A DNA stretch of 64,000 bases from Sordaria brevicollis (taxonomy: Eukaryota > Ascomycota > Sordariomycetes > Sordariales > Sordariaceae). Position numbers and translations under genes: made by a program. The DNA is taken from positions 620,001 through 684,000 of the forward strand of contig JAUTDP010000013.1 of the NCBI GenBank assembly GCA_033439795.1, in the 5' to 3' direction. Below are positions 21,847 to 34,294 of this stretch, piece after piece; position 1 is the first letter of the stretch, and each line of letters begins with the position of its first letter. The notes under the pieces are model-generated. The model had not been told where the DNA came from. It searched no databases and saw only the letters and a program-made list of their open reading frames with translations.

Positions 21847-23387
21847 TTATCTGAACAGTTCGCGAGGCTATTGCCTGAATGAGCTCGTCCACAAGCTATT
21901 ATATTTTTCTGGAAGTCTTGAATTAGCGCAGCGGTTTTGCATTCTTACGTTGAGCGGAATGTTGTTGCTGATACCGGCTTGGATGTTGCAGTATGGCTCA
22001 TGAGACTTTCATTGCCCTCGATATCTCTACCATTCAGCATTTGTATGGATAAGTCGATACCATCAAGCTTTACTCAAACCTGTCTCTCGCCTGCCCTCGA
22101 GACTCGTATTTAACTATTAGCGGCTGCTGGTTCAGGTTTCCCCACAGGACAGAAAGGTCATGTGTGACGCCTTCCCGCCAGGCATCCGCTAGCCTTAGTC
22201 AAATTTACAACCCCTGATGTGCAATGGGTGGTTCAGGACGGACGAGATGAGATTACGGCCCATGTGGATTGATGCACCTTGGCAATCCCCGTACCATTAT
22301 ATGCACGGTAAGCAACTTTATCTAGACTACCGCTGCTCAAACATCTTCTGACAATTACGCCAAGCGAATACCACACATGACCGTACAGGTGGATCAACAC
22401 AATGTGACAAAGCCAGACATGATTCCAAACCTTACTCCAACCTAATACTCTACGGAGAGTGAGGATGCGCCGATGCCGGCTTGTTGAATGGCATATGAAC
22501 GGTTCTTCATCACCAAATGTCTTGGGTCCACAGCGGCTACCTCGGACCGGCAAGAGATCGTCTAAACAGTGCGGTCCTTCTGCATAGCAAAAGTGACGGC
22601 GGCTGCACAACACCTTTTAAGAAAAAGGTCTCGTTGATGACGGGACGGGCTGATGCGAGGGACTTCTGATATGGAACTTGTCCGACGTGTAACCGGGCTT
22701 TGTTCCGACCAATGCCGTGCCTTGTTCCCGTGGCTAGGTACTTCCCTTTTTGTGATCTCCCCGCCCAACTTAGCAAATACTATCAGACTACCTGACTGAC
22801 CCATTGGTGTTTGGTTATCAGAGATTAGCTGTCGAGCCTTCTCTGTCTCCGGTTCTATGGCAGATCGATAGGCGCTGCAGCACTCTTTCAGCAAACATGA
22901 CGGGACTTTTGATCCAGTTCCCCCAGACTTCCCCAGTTCCACGTGTCATAGACACAAGGAGTCTCTGTTTCTCTTGTTGCTTCAAAAGTGCCACGCATTG
23001 AATTAGTCATCTAGGAACATCGGGTAGCGTGAGTCCTCAGAGACGCCGCGGTTGGCACGGCTGGATTTCCCCTATCGCTTGTGCAGGCGAGCATGGGAAA
23101 ATGTGTTTCAGGACTATCTTCGCCCTTTTGACATTGACACTTTCTGCTCGAAACGACCGATGGTGATCTCATTCAGCCGACACAACGACCGCAACCCCTG
23201 AATCCACTCGAGCATAGACGACACGTTGGATGTGGGCTTTTTTGAACCATTTCAAACACGAACCGGGGCATTTGAGGGCAATCATTTTGAGGTCGTGCGA
23301 ACAGAAGGCTAGATCGTATTTCAGGCGAAGGACGCGACTTCCCTGGTCATCCAAAAATTAAGGGAAGGACATGACGTCGTGGACACC
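21847..23387. other. Intergenic region
   Basis: 1.5 kb between two genes on the same strand. Contains the short upstream ORF of the Clr5 gene at its right end; otherwise no supported feature. Confidence 0.5.
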
Positions 23388-23400
23388 ATGGAAGGCGTGA
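23371..23400 (+). promoter_or_regulatory. Upstream ORF overlapping the Clr5 gene start codon
   Basis: A 9-codon ORF (ATG at 23371, TGA at 23398) lies in another frame and overlaps the first codons of the main ORF, whose ATG is at 23388. A scanning ribosome starting at the first ATG would terminate inside the main ORF. If transcription begins upstream of 23371, this should lower translation of the downstream gene. Confidence 0.5.
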
Positions 23401-25824
23401 GACACGCTCACCAACAGCAGATGCCAGGATGGGCAGGAGGCGACGAGTGGGAGGAGCATCGAGGGAGAATCCAGGAACTTTACCAAAGCCAAAACTTGTC
23501 GTTGAAAGAAGTGATGAGTATCATGGAAGAGCGTCATGGCTTTCGGGCGACGTAAGCAAACACATCGGCTTCTGCGCTCCGTCAAAATAAATGGATCATG
23601 TGGACTGACGCACTCGCACAGACAACGCATGTACAAGACACGAATCAAGGCCTGGGGACTGGATAAGAATTTTAAGGAGTCCGAAGTTGTCGAGCTTTTC
23701 CGGTTGAGACGAGAGAGGGAGAAGCATGGGAAACCGACAACGTACAAGATACGCGGCCGTGAAATTGACTGGGACCGAGTCAATAGCTATGTCAAACGGA
23801 AAGGGCTGGACATTGCCCGTTTGCTCGAGGCCGACCGGCCGTACAGTCCGGCAGTAGCAAGGGAGATCACCTGTCGGACTCCGTCTCCTATCTCAGAGCA
23901 TCACCAACATTACGGCCACGAGCCATCAGCCAGCACTCCGTCACTCTCTTCATCAGCGGGATCGGATCATTACACCCACAATGGGCCACCGTTCACAAGA
24001 CCGATGACCGCCTCTTCAACCTCTATCATGACCGGAATGGATCCTCGAACTTCGAACTCGACACCATATCCTGCACAGACACACCCATATTCTCCTACGC
24101 AAACGCTCCGACCACCACTCAATCTAGGTCACTCGGAAACTCTGCCCTCTCTTGGACACTCCGTCACCATCCACTCTTTTCAAAAGTTTCTGGCTCGCAT
24201 TTACGAAACCCTCATGCACGAAGACAATGACAAGACCTGGGGAACAACACAATACTGGCTCGGGTATTCGCACGCATTAGAATGGCTGATGACAATCCGC
24301 TACAAAGCGGCCTTCTACCGCGAAACCTTAGTTCAACTATCCGACGCCGGTCCCAACTCCAATGTCACCATGGCCACCCGAGACATTGTCCGTCGTTACC
24401 GCACCATCAACAGGTCGTTCGCTCTGCTCGAGCCCATGGTTCGTAGCGTGATCGGTGCCAAGTTCTACTACTTCATCAATTTCATCCACGCCTTTGGGTT
24501 GTGCACTGACGTGGCACAGCTTCCAGTAGCGAGTCCGCTGGTCTCAATTGCGAGAACACTACTGGAGGAGACGCATAACACTTGTTCGGCACCACATCCT
24601 CCACCGGTATTGCCGGGTGGATTTGCCGATAGTGGTCGGCTCGGAGAGATAGGGACAGGAGAAGCTTACCGACGTCCCTCTCATGGCTGCAACGGTGCCG
24701 TCAATGGTGTTGGTCGAGCTGGCGCTGCCACTGCTACCGAACAGGAAGGTTTCGTGTCAGCTGCCGGGTATGATGCCGATTACTACCTCCTATCCCACCC
24801 AAATGTGAACGTGAACGCCAGCAGCAGCAGCAGTACCAGTCAGCCGAGACACCACGACCACCGGCACTCAGACGCTTCTGCATCGCCATTCAGGCAGCTT
24901 ATAATGGACAGCAACAGCCAAGACTACAAAAAATCCGCCGAGCGGTTTTTGAACACGGTATTAGAGCAGACAGTCGAAGATTTGGGTGTGTCTCAGGTAC
25001 CTTTTGAGTCGTTGCTGCTTCTCAGAGAGACGATCGATGGCCGACCTATACTGAGCCACCATGTCCCTTTTCCACTTTCCTCTTTGTCGCCATTACCGAC
25101 GACCTCCCCAAACGACCACAGTAAGAGAATCTTCGGGGCAGAAATCCCGGTTCCAGGGCAACAGGGCATATTCAACTTCAATCCCAATCCTTCATCCGCT
25201 TATCCACCACCAAGCAGTCATCACCACTCATCGCAAGTCCCAGTGTCAGCACCATCATCACAACAACAATATCAACGAGATTGGCAACAAGATCCAAAAG
25301 GCATCCTCCTTCAAGAAGCCATATCGAGGCTCGAATCTGCCATCTGGCTTCTTTCGCATGGCGAAGACGCCCAAGCAGAGGCGTACCTCTCCTCGGTCAT
25401 CACCGCTACAGAAAACCTGCTATCGCCTACAGTGACCAGTGGTGGTGCTGCTCCTATACCACAAACTGCACCTACTTCCTATACATACCCGCAATCCTCA
25501 AGCCGCACAGGCAGCGGAGGCAGCGAAATCCCCAGCGTTTCCCTCAAAGTTCTGCTCAGGAGTGACTCCTCATCATCATCATCGCCGGTATTCAAAGCAG
25601 CCCGAGTAGTAGGAAGGTGTGCACATTACCACCTTGCTAGGTTGTATGGAAGACGCATACGGGCCGGTGGAGGAGGAGGAGGAGGAGGAGGGGGAGGAGG
25701 ACGAGGGGCAATGATAGGTGGTGGACCGAGGGAGAAAGAAAGGGAGCATTTGATCAAGAGCCTGGAAGGGACGGCGTTGTTTGATGAGTATGTGCAGTGG
25801 AAGGAGGTGGAGTTTTTGTTTTGA
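23388..25824 (+). CDS. Clr5 domain-containing protein
   Basis: Two exons (23388-23551, 23622-25824) give 788 aa; the 70-nt intron has GTAAGC and CACAG borders and a CTGAC branch site. Residues about 18-72 (DEWEEHRGRIQELYQ...LSLKEVMSIMEERHGF...RMYKTRIKAWGLDKN) form the Clr5 domain, named after the fission-yeast silencing factor Clr5 and expanded in filamentous fungi, where it usually sits at the N-terminus of proteins with unrelated tails. A disordered Ser/Pro/His region follows (to about 220). A helical middle (about 230-360) and Gln/Ser-rich segments come next. Near the C-terminus is a 12-Gly run encoded by GGA/GGG repeats, then a short conserved-looking tail. Probably nuclear; the molecular role is unknown. 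Confidence 0.82.
25671..25703 (+). repeat. GGA/GGG trinucleotide repeat coding poly-Gly
   Basis: In-frame purine repeat giving about 12 consecutive Gly codons in the Clr5 protein. Such tracts vary in length between strains. Confidence 0.85.
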
Positions 25825-26015
25825 TTCTCTGTTTCGGGGATTTCCAACGTTTCGTCATACCATAGGGAGTATATCCAGATTGGAGATAGAAGTGGGAATG
25901 AACGTCGTGAGATTCCAATCGAAGGAACGGAGAGATTCTGGATACAGGGCATTGGGATATATAGGCACAAGTTCTGAAGCGGACAATCAACCAATCATGG
26001 CAGCTCATTTCAGCT

Positions 26016-26103
26016 GCCCGGCTAGCTCAATCGGTAGAGCGTGAGACTCTTAAGGAGTTACTCCGTAATCTCAAGGTTGTGGGTTCGACCCCCACGTCGG
26101 GCT
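26016..26103 (+). tRNA. tRNA-Lys (CTT) with a 15-nt intron
   Basis: The acceptor stem GCCCGGC pairs with GTCGGGC (one G-T pair). The D arm has TAGCTCAATCGGTAGAGC, and the anticodon stem TGAGA/TCTCA encloses the loop CTCTTAA with anticodon CTT. The T arm GTGGGTTCGACCCCCAC is perfect. The extra bases between positions 37 and 38 (about 26052-26066) are a short canonical tRNA intron. A T6 run at 26131-26136 is a likely Pol III stop. Confidence 0.95.
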
Positions 26104-26593
26104 CAATTCCCGATGTTCGATAACATCATCTTTTTTGGAATTTTTTTCTTCTTTTTTGCATAGCAATTACTTTGCCCTTCTTTTTGCATCCGCTTGTTGG
26201 TATGGAATGGATTGAGACTTCTATTTTGATCCAGCACGTGCGATATTTGCCGAACCTTTTGAGATGATCGAGGTGTCGCAGTGCATTATGTACGATCCTT
26301 TTTGGTACCAAAAGTAGAATATGTACGAAGCATTCTTTCGGCCTGGTGTGTGCAGTCTGAATGAAGTCCATGCACGCGATTAGTTATTTCTCTTTCTCGA
26401 AATTCTACGCAAACATTTCCTTCACCTTGCTTTATATACTAGAAGTTGTCAATATGACTTCGACAAAGACAAATCGCTCTCATTCAGCAAGCAAGCCGTC
26501 TGGGCTCCGAGCTCTTCTCGTTTCAGAAGATTTCTCTTTCCGATAATCTTCATAAGCACCAGTTTTGAGCTCCTACCTACAACCAATGAAAAA

Positions 26594-26664
26594 GCGCCAG
26601 TGGTTTAGTGGTAAAATCCATCGTTGCCATCGATGGGCCCCGCGTTCGATTCGCGGCTGGCGCA
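26594..26664 (+). tRNA. tRNA-Gly (GCC), copy 1
   Basis: 71 nt, no intron. Acceptor stem GCGCCAG/CTGGCGC, D arm with GGTTTAGTGGTAAAA, anticodon loop TTGCCAT with GCC, T arm CCGCGTTCGATTCGCGG. Discriminator A. T5 at 26673-26677 is a likely Pol III stop. Identical in sequence to the copy at 55595. Confidence 0.96.
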
Positions 26665-26789
26665 ACTTCATATTTTTGACTTTTTTGCATGTTGCAACTT
26701 TCAAGCAATACACAAACCACTTTTCCATGTTCTCTTTACCTGTGGTAAAAGACAGTCTTGAACTGATATCTCGGGCTCGTCCTACCAAG

Positions 26790-26792
<3 letters not shown>

Positions 26793-26832
<40 letters not shown>
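26793..26832. repeat. 40-nt poly-T tract
   Basis: Uninterrupted run of T in the intergenic region 130 bp after tRNA-Gly. It is far longer than a Pol III terminator needs. Length may be strain-variable or an assembly artefact. Confidence 0.9.
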
Positions 26833-26834
<2 letters not shown>

Positions 26835-27594
26835 ACACCCACGCAATGTTTGCCGTTTCGAGCTTAACATCATCATTTTGAACTTTCCAGCCATATTGAA
26901 GATAACATGTACGTACATACAACGCTTTGTGCAAATAAGACTGGGAACCTGGACGGAGTTAGACAACTTGATATGCCGAAGCTCTGTTGGTCCGAAAGCG
27001 TGTTTGTCTAATCGCTCTACATAATTCTCTTCTCAGTTGTGCTTAACCGAAGCCGCTGTTGTACAACGCGAGAAGACTTTCGAAAGACTTGGTCGTACAG
27101 ATATATATCTACCAGGTATGTTTCCCTGTCTGTCTATTTCCATCACAGCAATGATAAGTTATTCTTCCTTCTCAGGTAGACTCCAACACCCATCACGTTG
27201 GAAAGGGCATATGTGTAAACAGTAGAGCTCAAAAAAATAAAATTCGGTATCATTTCATCGCTTCATGTCGCAGAAGTGTAACTCAAGCACCTCAGCACTG
27301 AGTGGTATCGTCTATCCATAGCCATCCATAGCCATATATCCATACCCCCATAAACCCATACCGAATCTTCAAGCCATAACACGCCATGCTATGCTCCCTT
27401 CCCTACCCCTACTCCGTATAGAAAAACAAATAATCTGGGCCGGCTTGGCCTACACAAGTTACTTAAACAATCAGAGATATACCGTCCCTCTTCTCTCGCT
27501 TTTCAGTTACCTCTATCAACACACAACACACTTTCTCAACACAACTCTCACGACAGACAGACAAGTACCAACCCACTCATCCACTTCACTCAAC

Positions 27595-30500
27595 TCAAGA
27601 AGCACTTCTCCCCCTCCTCTTTGGCGCCGGCGTCCCATTAACACTCATCCCCAACCCCGCCGCAACCCTGGTCGCCCGCCGAGCAGCAGCGGTGACGATC
27701 GTCTTGCCGGTAGTAGCAGGTGTCTTGGTGATCTTGTTAATCGTAGGAGTGGACGTTACGCTCGAAGACGATGGTGGCGGGTTCAGCCTCGGCCTGCCGG
27801 GGCCGCGATGAGGCGTGGGAGCAGGCGGAGGCGGAGCAGCGGGGACCGAAGTCTTGGGCTTCGTGGCAGCCGTCACCTTGATGGGTGTCGGTACGAGTGA
27901 CTTCCCGGAACGAGTGGCACGCTTCGGCGGAGCGGTCACCTTGGGGAGCGTGGTGGGTTTGGGTGGCAGCGTCGGCAATGTTTTGGTTGTCGGGGTAGGG
28001 GCAGGAGTCGGGATGGATGGGGCAGCAGCGGTCCGCCTCGTGATAGGGGTCGGTGGTGGAGGCATGACCTTCTTGGGCTTGGGGATGGAAGGTTTGGAGG
28101 TAGTAGGCTCCGGAGCTGATGACTCGCCCCTGTTCTTAACCTGGCTCCTTGCTTTGAGCACCCTGTGAGTAGTGGTGACCTTCTTGGAGCTTACAACTGG
28201 CTTCTCATCAGCCAACTCATCGATATCGTCGTCAAGGGCGGCATCTGCCTTGAGAACATCGGCGAGAAGGGAGTTGGAAAGAGCCCGGGTCTTGGAGTTA
28301 GCAGGTGCTGGTGCTTCATCACCCTGGAACCTAGCCAGGGTTTCTGCCCACCGCACCCCCTTGTTCTTCTTTTTCTTCTCAGTCTCTGTGGGGTTGTCGT
28401 TCTCAGCCGAACTAGAGCTGTAGACGTATTCCTTTCCTTGCTTTTTCATTTTTTCCATCTTTTTGAGCACGATCTGCGGGAACAAAGCGCTGCCCTTGTT
28501 TTTACGAGTATTGTATCTCGTAACAGCAGCCATATCCTTCTGCTCGTTACGAGCTCTAACCGTATCCATCATCTCCATCCCTGGCATGCGCACTGGAATG
28601 GTGGATTTGGCGATCGAGTTGGCGGACGGTGCCGATTTGAGGTTGATAAGAGTCTTGCGTTGGCGCGTAGACCGGCGAGGAGCGTCTTCCGAATCGTCAC
28701 CCTCTGCAGGAGGCGGCGAGTTTTCGACCAACCCCTTCCGACGCTTCACAGTTCGAGTGACAGGGCTTTCTCTGGATATCCTGGGTGACTCCTCTTTGCT
28801 AGGCTCATTACCCAGCTCGTCAAGCTTACGCTTTTTAGTTGGACTGGGGCTATTGGGGCTCTTCTCGCTAAGGGGGGTCCTCTTAGGAGGAGTCTCGGAG
28901 TCCTCGGCGGAAGAGTCAGCATCACCCTCGGGCGGGCTTCTGTTTTCGAGTTCAGCTGCAGCGGCTGCTTTGGCACTTTTATCGGCGGCGACTTTGCTGA
29001 TGAATTTCCGGATCATATCCGTCTCGGATTCTTCGTGCAGAGACCGCAACGACAGAGTATCGTTTTCGACACGAATGGGCTGTTCGGCAATCAGAGACAC
29101 GTCGTCCTCATCGTCGCTCATCAATGAGTCCTCCGCGTCAACCTGTTCCACAACCTCAATTTCGTCTCCACTGTGTCGGTCGTCGTCGTCGTCGTCGGAA
29201 TCACCAGGAGAAGCTGTCGAGCTTTCCAATGGATCTTCCACGGTATTATTGACGTCTTCTGGCTCAGCAGGGGCAGCTTCAATGGAATCGCTTTCCTCTT
29301 CGGGAGTGGTGTCACAGATCGGGGCGGTGCTAGAGTCCTCGAGCGTTTCTGGGCCGAAGGTTGATACTTCGTCAGTGGTAGGTAGTTCAGTGAACATTGA
29401 GCGGTCAGCAGATTCCTCTTGTTCCATGACCGATGATGCGTCCGAGGTCTCATCCTCTTTATCTTCTTCAGGCGGAATAGCAGGCTGTTCGGTATCCTTG
29501 TCGATCGGGACAAAGGAGTCCACAAAGGATGCCGGCGGACCAGCTTCTCCATTGTCTTCCGCACCACCACTCTGGGGCGACGAATGAGACTCGGCCATCG
29601 CATCTTCCATCTCAGAAACGTGGTTTTCGGACAATGCAAGGTCACCCTCAGAGGTGGTTTCTTCGCTGGGCGTGGACTGCTCCTCAGGCCCCGAAACCGG
29701 CCCGGTACTTGGCAACCCTGAGTCTTCCTCCTGTCCATTGTGCTGGTGATTGCTAGGCTCAGTTGGGCGAGCTGCATCCTCCCTGTCGTCCTTTGTTGGA
29801 CTTTGTCGTGTCGGTGACTGCTCTTTGTGCTCTTCAATGTCCATCTGTTCAGCAGAATGGCTGGATCGGATCGAGGCTGCCGATGGAGAGGTGCTCGGCG
29901 TACCGTCAGCCTTATTTTCCAGAGTACTGTCTTCTACGTCACGAGCGGAAGAAGCCGGTGCTTCAGTACCTGCGATCATGGGCGTAGCTGGACGTTGAGA
30001 TCCGGCCTCCACGATGATCGTCTCTTGGACGACCGACGGTGAAGAGTTGAGACCTGAAGAGGAGAGCACCACCTCAGAGATGTGGTCAGTAGTGCCATCG
30101 GTACCCCCAGGAGAGCAAGAAACGTTAATGTTAGCGGCCTCTGGCGTTCCTTGGCGAGATGATGGCGCAGGAGACGCCTCCTCCTCGATAACATTCTCTT
30201 GAACCGCGTTGTCCAAGTGAGATGAGACAGGAGAAGAAGCATTCGCTGTTTCGGATGTCGCCTGCCGAACAGCTGTCGGACTAGTCACAATGCCTTGGGC
30301 AATTTCATTGGAAACCTTATCGTCCTGGTGGTCAATGACAGTGGAAGGTTCCTCATTGTCGTGTTTCTCCAGGGCAGTTTCTGGGTCTTCCTCGATTTCC
30401 GTTGGCATTTCTTCAGGTTTTTCCTGGGAAGCAGAAGCTTCTACCTGGGAAGTAACGGGTGACGACGCGCCAATGATAGAGTTTTCAGCAGTTGGTGCCG

Positions 30501-32666
30501 ACGATGTGTCGATGAGTAGTTCATGTGCAGCAGAGTAGCGCCGATGGGAGGCAGCAGCCGGCTGTGCGCCAAATCCGAACTTCTCTGGCGTTGGTCGCCG
30601 AATGGGTGTCGGGCTCGAAGGCGCCTCACTCGGCAGCTCTTGCAGTGAAATAGTTTCCTGGCGAATGATAGCGGGAGAAGATGTGCCGACACCAGGCGTG
30701 CCAAGATTCACCCGGCCAGGAGTTGGGCTTGAAGGCTTCATTGGCGATGATCTGGTAGGCAGGTTGTGATGTTTGACAGGAGTAAATGCCTCCAGCGCGG
30801 AATCTTCCTCGAGAATGGTCGATAGTCCTTCGGGATGCAAGGGCTCAAACCCGTCATCGAGCTCAGTTTCTGTGTTGGTTGGTTGCTCGACAATAAGCGG
30901 TGCGGGTGGCTCTTGACGCTCGGGCTGTTGGTCAGGGGAGGCGGGTTCAGGACTGGGGTCCCTTGATGCCTGTTCGAGGGGCAAGTCTGCATCGTTCTCG
31001 GTGTTTGTCACACCCACGGCGCAATCGGTACCCCTAGCTGAAGGGGTTCCAGGCGCAGAGCCAACCGGCTCCAGAGGTAGAGAAACACTGTCAACGGCCC
31101 TCGATGGCGAGGAAGCGCTGGGTTCTACGACAGATAGTTGAGAAGTTCGAGTTGGAGTCGGGGTTTGTGCCCACGATTGGGCCGATCTCCTGCGCTGACC
31201 GAAAATATCCAGATTCGTCCCAGCGTCAACCTCCAATGGCCGCGAAAGCGAAGGCGGCACCTGCTCTTGCTCCGTGAGCTGCTTCTGGGCGTCCTCGGTG
31301 TCATCTCCCGCTACTTGGTCCTCAGAGCCAATACAAGAGGGGTTGACAGAGTTCCGGCGACTGCTGTTAGTAGCAGCGGCAACTGCCTCGACTGCCAAGC
31401 TGAAACTATGGCGTCGTTCCGGAGCGTCCCGCTCAAACTCTTTGAGAAGTCTAGTAATGAAGCTGGGCCGAGCATCACTTCGCCTCGCTGATAGTAACGA
31501 AATGCGTCTCCTATTCTCATGTTCTGGCACTGACGGCGTTTCTGGGATGGGCTGGTCGAAAAGCAAGGGTGATAAGTGGAGGAGATGCGCAGGAGTGACC
31601 TCGCTGTCAGATTCGGACACGCTTGACGGACGGATGGGTGTAGCCTTCAGAGGCGTGGACTTGATGGGGGTTTGGGCTGCCAGACTGAGCCTCGAAGGTT
31701 TGAGGATGACTTTTGTAGGAGTGGCAGTGACCCTGAACTTTCGTAATGGTGATTCGGCAACCTTCTTCGGTGATGATAATTTGGAGGGTGACCGCTTGAC
31801 TGGCGATAGGATACGGGACGCTGGCGGTTTGATAGGCGAGAAGTCCATCTTGCTGGGCGATTGCTCTAATGACATGAGTGACAGGCGGCTGCTAGCACGG
31901 CGCGTCGACCTCCTCATCAACTGCGGGCCCTGGATGCGATGCGCCGGTTCGACCGTCTCGGGTTCTGTTGGAACATTGAGTTCAATGTATGGCTGCATTT
32001 CTGCCAGCATGCGTGTAGGGTTCGCCAGTCGCTGGAGGGGCCAGCGCGTATTGTGTCGCTTCCTCGGGACATAGCTGAGTCGGTCGTCGGGATAGGTGGC
32101 GCGTTTGGAGAGAATCTTCGCAACGAGACGGGGATCGGGTGCTTCCCTGGCCAGATAGCTTGCTGCTGCTGAAAGATAAGCTCTCGCCTCGGCCAGGTCA
32201 GGGGTACCGTTGTGGATGGCATAGTATCTCTCGTCGACATTGTAGTTGGCGAAAGTCGGTACATATCGTTCGGTGCGTGCGCGTTTTCGTTGTCCACGGC
32301 CTCGACTATCGAGCTCTACGAAGACAGGGTCAATGGGTGGAGGAATAACCAGACCACCCACGCGCTTCCAGATTTGGCGCGGGCCGCAGCGGCGGAGAGC
32401 AATAACGGGGACGCGCTCCCACGCTTTGGGAGAAGCAATATGCGGAGGTGCTAGATGGTCGGATGCGAGGAATGGTCGCCTGCAGAAAAACAAATGCGCG
32501 GTAAGTTATTTATCTTTAGAAGTATACATCTGGTATGCACTGTATGAAGATAGCAGTTGCAGGCGTACTCTTGAGAAAATGTGAAGATGGGTGTCTCGTG
32601 GAGAATGGCAGCGTTCAAGGCGCCGCCCGTAAAGTCCACCATTGTCGCAATTGGTATCCCCGTCAT
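27595..32666 (-). CDS. Large S/T-P-rich putative nuclear protein with AT-hook-like motifs
   Basis: Two exons (32666-32569, 32479-27595) give 1660 aa. The intron (GTACGC...CTGCAG, 90 nt) joins in phase and supplies a better N-terminus, MTGIPIATMVDFTGGALNAAIL, than the internal ATG of the long frame. The first 160 residues look folded and conserved-like (SPKAWERVPVIALRRCGP, WKRVGGLVIPPP). The rest is long and disordered: a basic segment dense in SP/TP sites (about 210-300), a very acidic Ser/Glu region (about 700-1150), then a basic tail with KRKLDELG, GPGRPRLN and PKRRGRSAS, which resemble nuclear localisation signals and AT-hooks. Composition suggests a cell-cycle-phosphorylated chromatin, kinetochore or nuclear-envelope protein. 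I do not recognise a family. Confidence 0.75.
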
Positions 32667-33950
32667 GCGGCGACGTGTAAATTGTGAGCTATGTTTTGGC
32701 GTATATTATGTGTAGTGAGTTGTTGTGTTTAGCTAGGTATGCAGGATAACCGTAGTTTGTTTCGCGTTGCTTGGGACACAGGAGGCGGTGGTCGAGTAGT
32801 GGTGGTGGTGTGGCTGCGATGGGGAATCCCGATGTAAACAAAAGGTCGCTTCTTTGTGGAGGAAGAAAAAAGGGAAAAAAAGAGAGAGATTTGCTACAAC
32901 AGCAAGCAAATACACGCCGAAAGCTATGCTCTGCCAACAATGTAATGGGTATTTGTCGTAAATCGTCGTGGTTCCAAAATGGGACCTGTGGAAAAAAAAA
33001 AGAAGGTGTGAATGTCGCGTGTGTTTTGCGCAAAAGTGCAAGGCCGGGGGGTGAGCAGTGGTGGAAAGTTGAGAACCTCCAAGCAGCAGCAACAAATCGC
33101 GAAGGCACGGGAAGGTGTGAACATGTTCCAGTCCAGTTGCGAGTGACAATCCCTCCACCAATTCGAATCCCTCCTCAACCCAAAAAGATGGAGTCGCCCA
33201 GACACTTTCGGGCCATTGTTTACATTCGTTCAGCCATTAACCAATCACCTTGCATCATATTTTGAAGCTGCCAGAATTGCCAAGAAAGGAATGCTCCACA
33301 TGCGTTTTGTACCCCACGCGGCCTGACGCCTCTGCCGCGAGAAAGCCAGAAGTGCAGCAAGCGCTCGACTGCGTGCCTGCCTGACCTGCAACAGTGCAAC
33401 TGTCCCCTTATCTCCACGTGATTCGAAATCTTTCCAGCGGGGACCCGCCCTGCGCACCAAGAAGCCGGCCGTACTGGGAGAGGGGGGGTGTTTCGAATTG
33501 TTCTTGGATAGTTCGGATTTTTGGCGAGACGTACATTAGGCATCACGGCCTTCTTTAAGCGTTTAGATGCACTTATATTTCGCTTTTAAGATGTTTGGTA
33601 GCTGCCAACTATCAATTGACTATCATTCGACGGTTCAAAATCTTTAAACGTTTGGATTTCCAAACGTTTCGTCAGGTTGGGACTGTCAATTCACAGTAAA
33701 TTGGCAGTCGCAATCGTTTAAATATCGGGGGTTTGCGAGATGCCTAAGTACAGATCGAAACACACCCCCCTCCTGGTACGGGGCCGGCGCACACGGCAGC
33801 GGCACCCACAGTGACTTCTCCAGAGAGAGTAGCTCCGGACAGGTACGGAACCCGGCCCCTCTCCGCGACCCGATTGTTCCCCCGTCTCCCGTCTTCGTCC
33901 CGTCCTCGATCGACAACGACGACATCGTCTAAACCGCCGACGCCGACAAA
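32667..33950. other. Divergent promoter between the 1660-aa protein gene and mrp10
   Basis: 1.3 kb shared upstream region. Its notable content is a perfect 11-bp palindrome at 33646-33669. No gene supported. Confidence 0.55.
33646..33669. promoter_or_regulatory. Perfect inverted repeat in the mrp10 promoter
   Basis: Two 11-bp arms (AAACGTTTGGA and its exact complement) separated by TT. Each arm also contains the self-palindrome AAACGTTT. It lies about 280 bp upstream of mrp10 and about 980 bp upstream of the divergent gene. It could bind a dimeric regulator; the factor is unknown. Confidence 0.45.
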
Positions 33951-34294
33951 ATGACCCACAAGCCCATCCGTCTGCCGCCTCTGAGGGCGCTGCGTGTTCG
34001 CCAGGCCAACAAGGCCGAGGAGAACCCTTGCATCGCCGTCATGTCTTCGGTTCTGGGTATGCCTCTTCTACTACCTCAATTCCTCTTCTTCTACGTTTCT
34101 CTTCTAACCAACTTTCTACCAAAACAGCTTGCTGGGCCTCCGCCGGTTACAACTCGGCTGGTTGCGCCACCGTCGAGAACGCCCTGCGCGCGTGCATGGA
34201 CGCGCCCAAGCCCGCCCCCAAGCCCAACAACACCATCAACTACCACCTTTCTCGCTTCCAGGAGAGACTTACCCAGGGCAAGCGCAAGAAATAA
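33951..34294 (+). CDS. mrp10: Mitochondrial small ribosomal subunit protein Mrp10 (mS37)
   Basis: Two exons (33951-34056, 34128-34294) give 90 aa. It carries the twin CX9C signature of the CHCH fold: Cys27 and Cys37 with nine residues between, then Cys48 and Cys58 again with nine between. The N-terminus THKPIRLPPLRALRVR is typical of Mrp10 and is basic, as in other mitochondrial imports. Mrp10 is a component of the mitochondrial small ribosomal subunit, imported through the Mia40 pathway that oxidises its cysteines. The 71-nt intron splits the first CX9C motif just before Cys37 (after Leu35) and joins in phase. The C-terminus ends QGKRKK. Confidence 0.92.

Larger units (their letters stand above)
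25825..27594. other. Intergenic region with two tRNA genes
   Basis: Holds tRNA-Lys (26016-26103), tRNA-Gly (26594-26664) and a 40-T homopolymer. The rest, including a stretch with repeated CCATA(G/T)CC units around 27315-27360, shows no gene. Confidence 0.55.
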
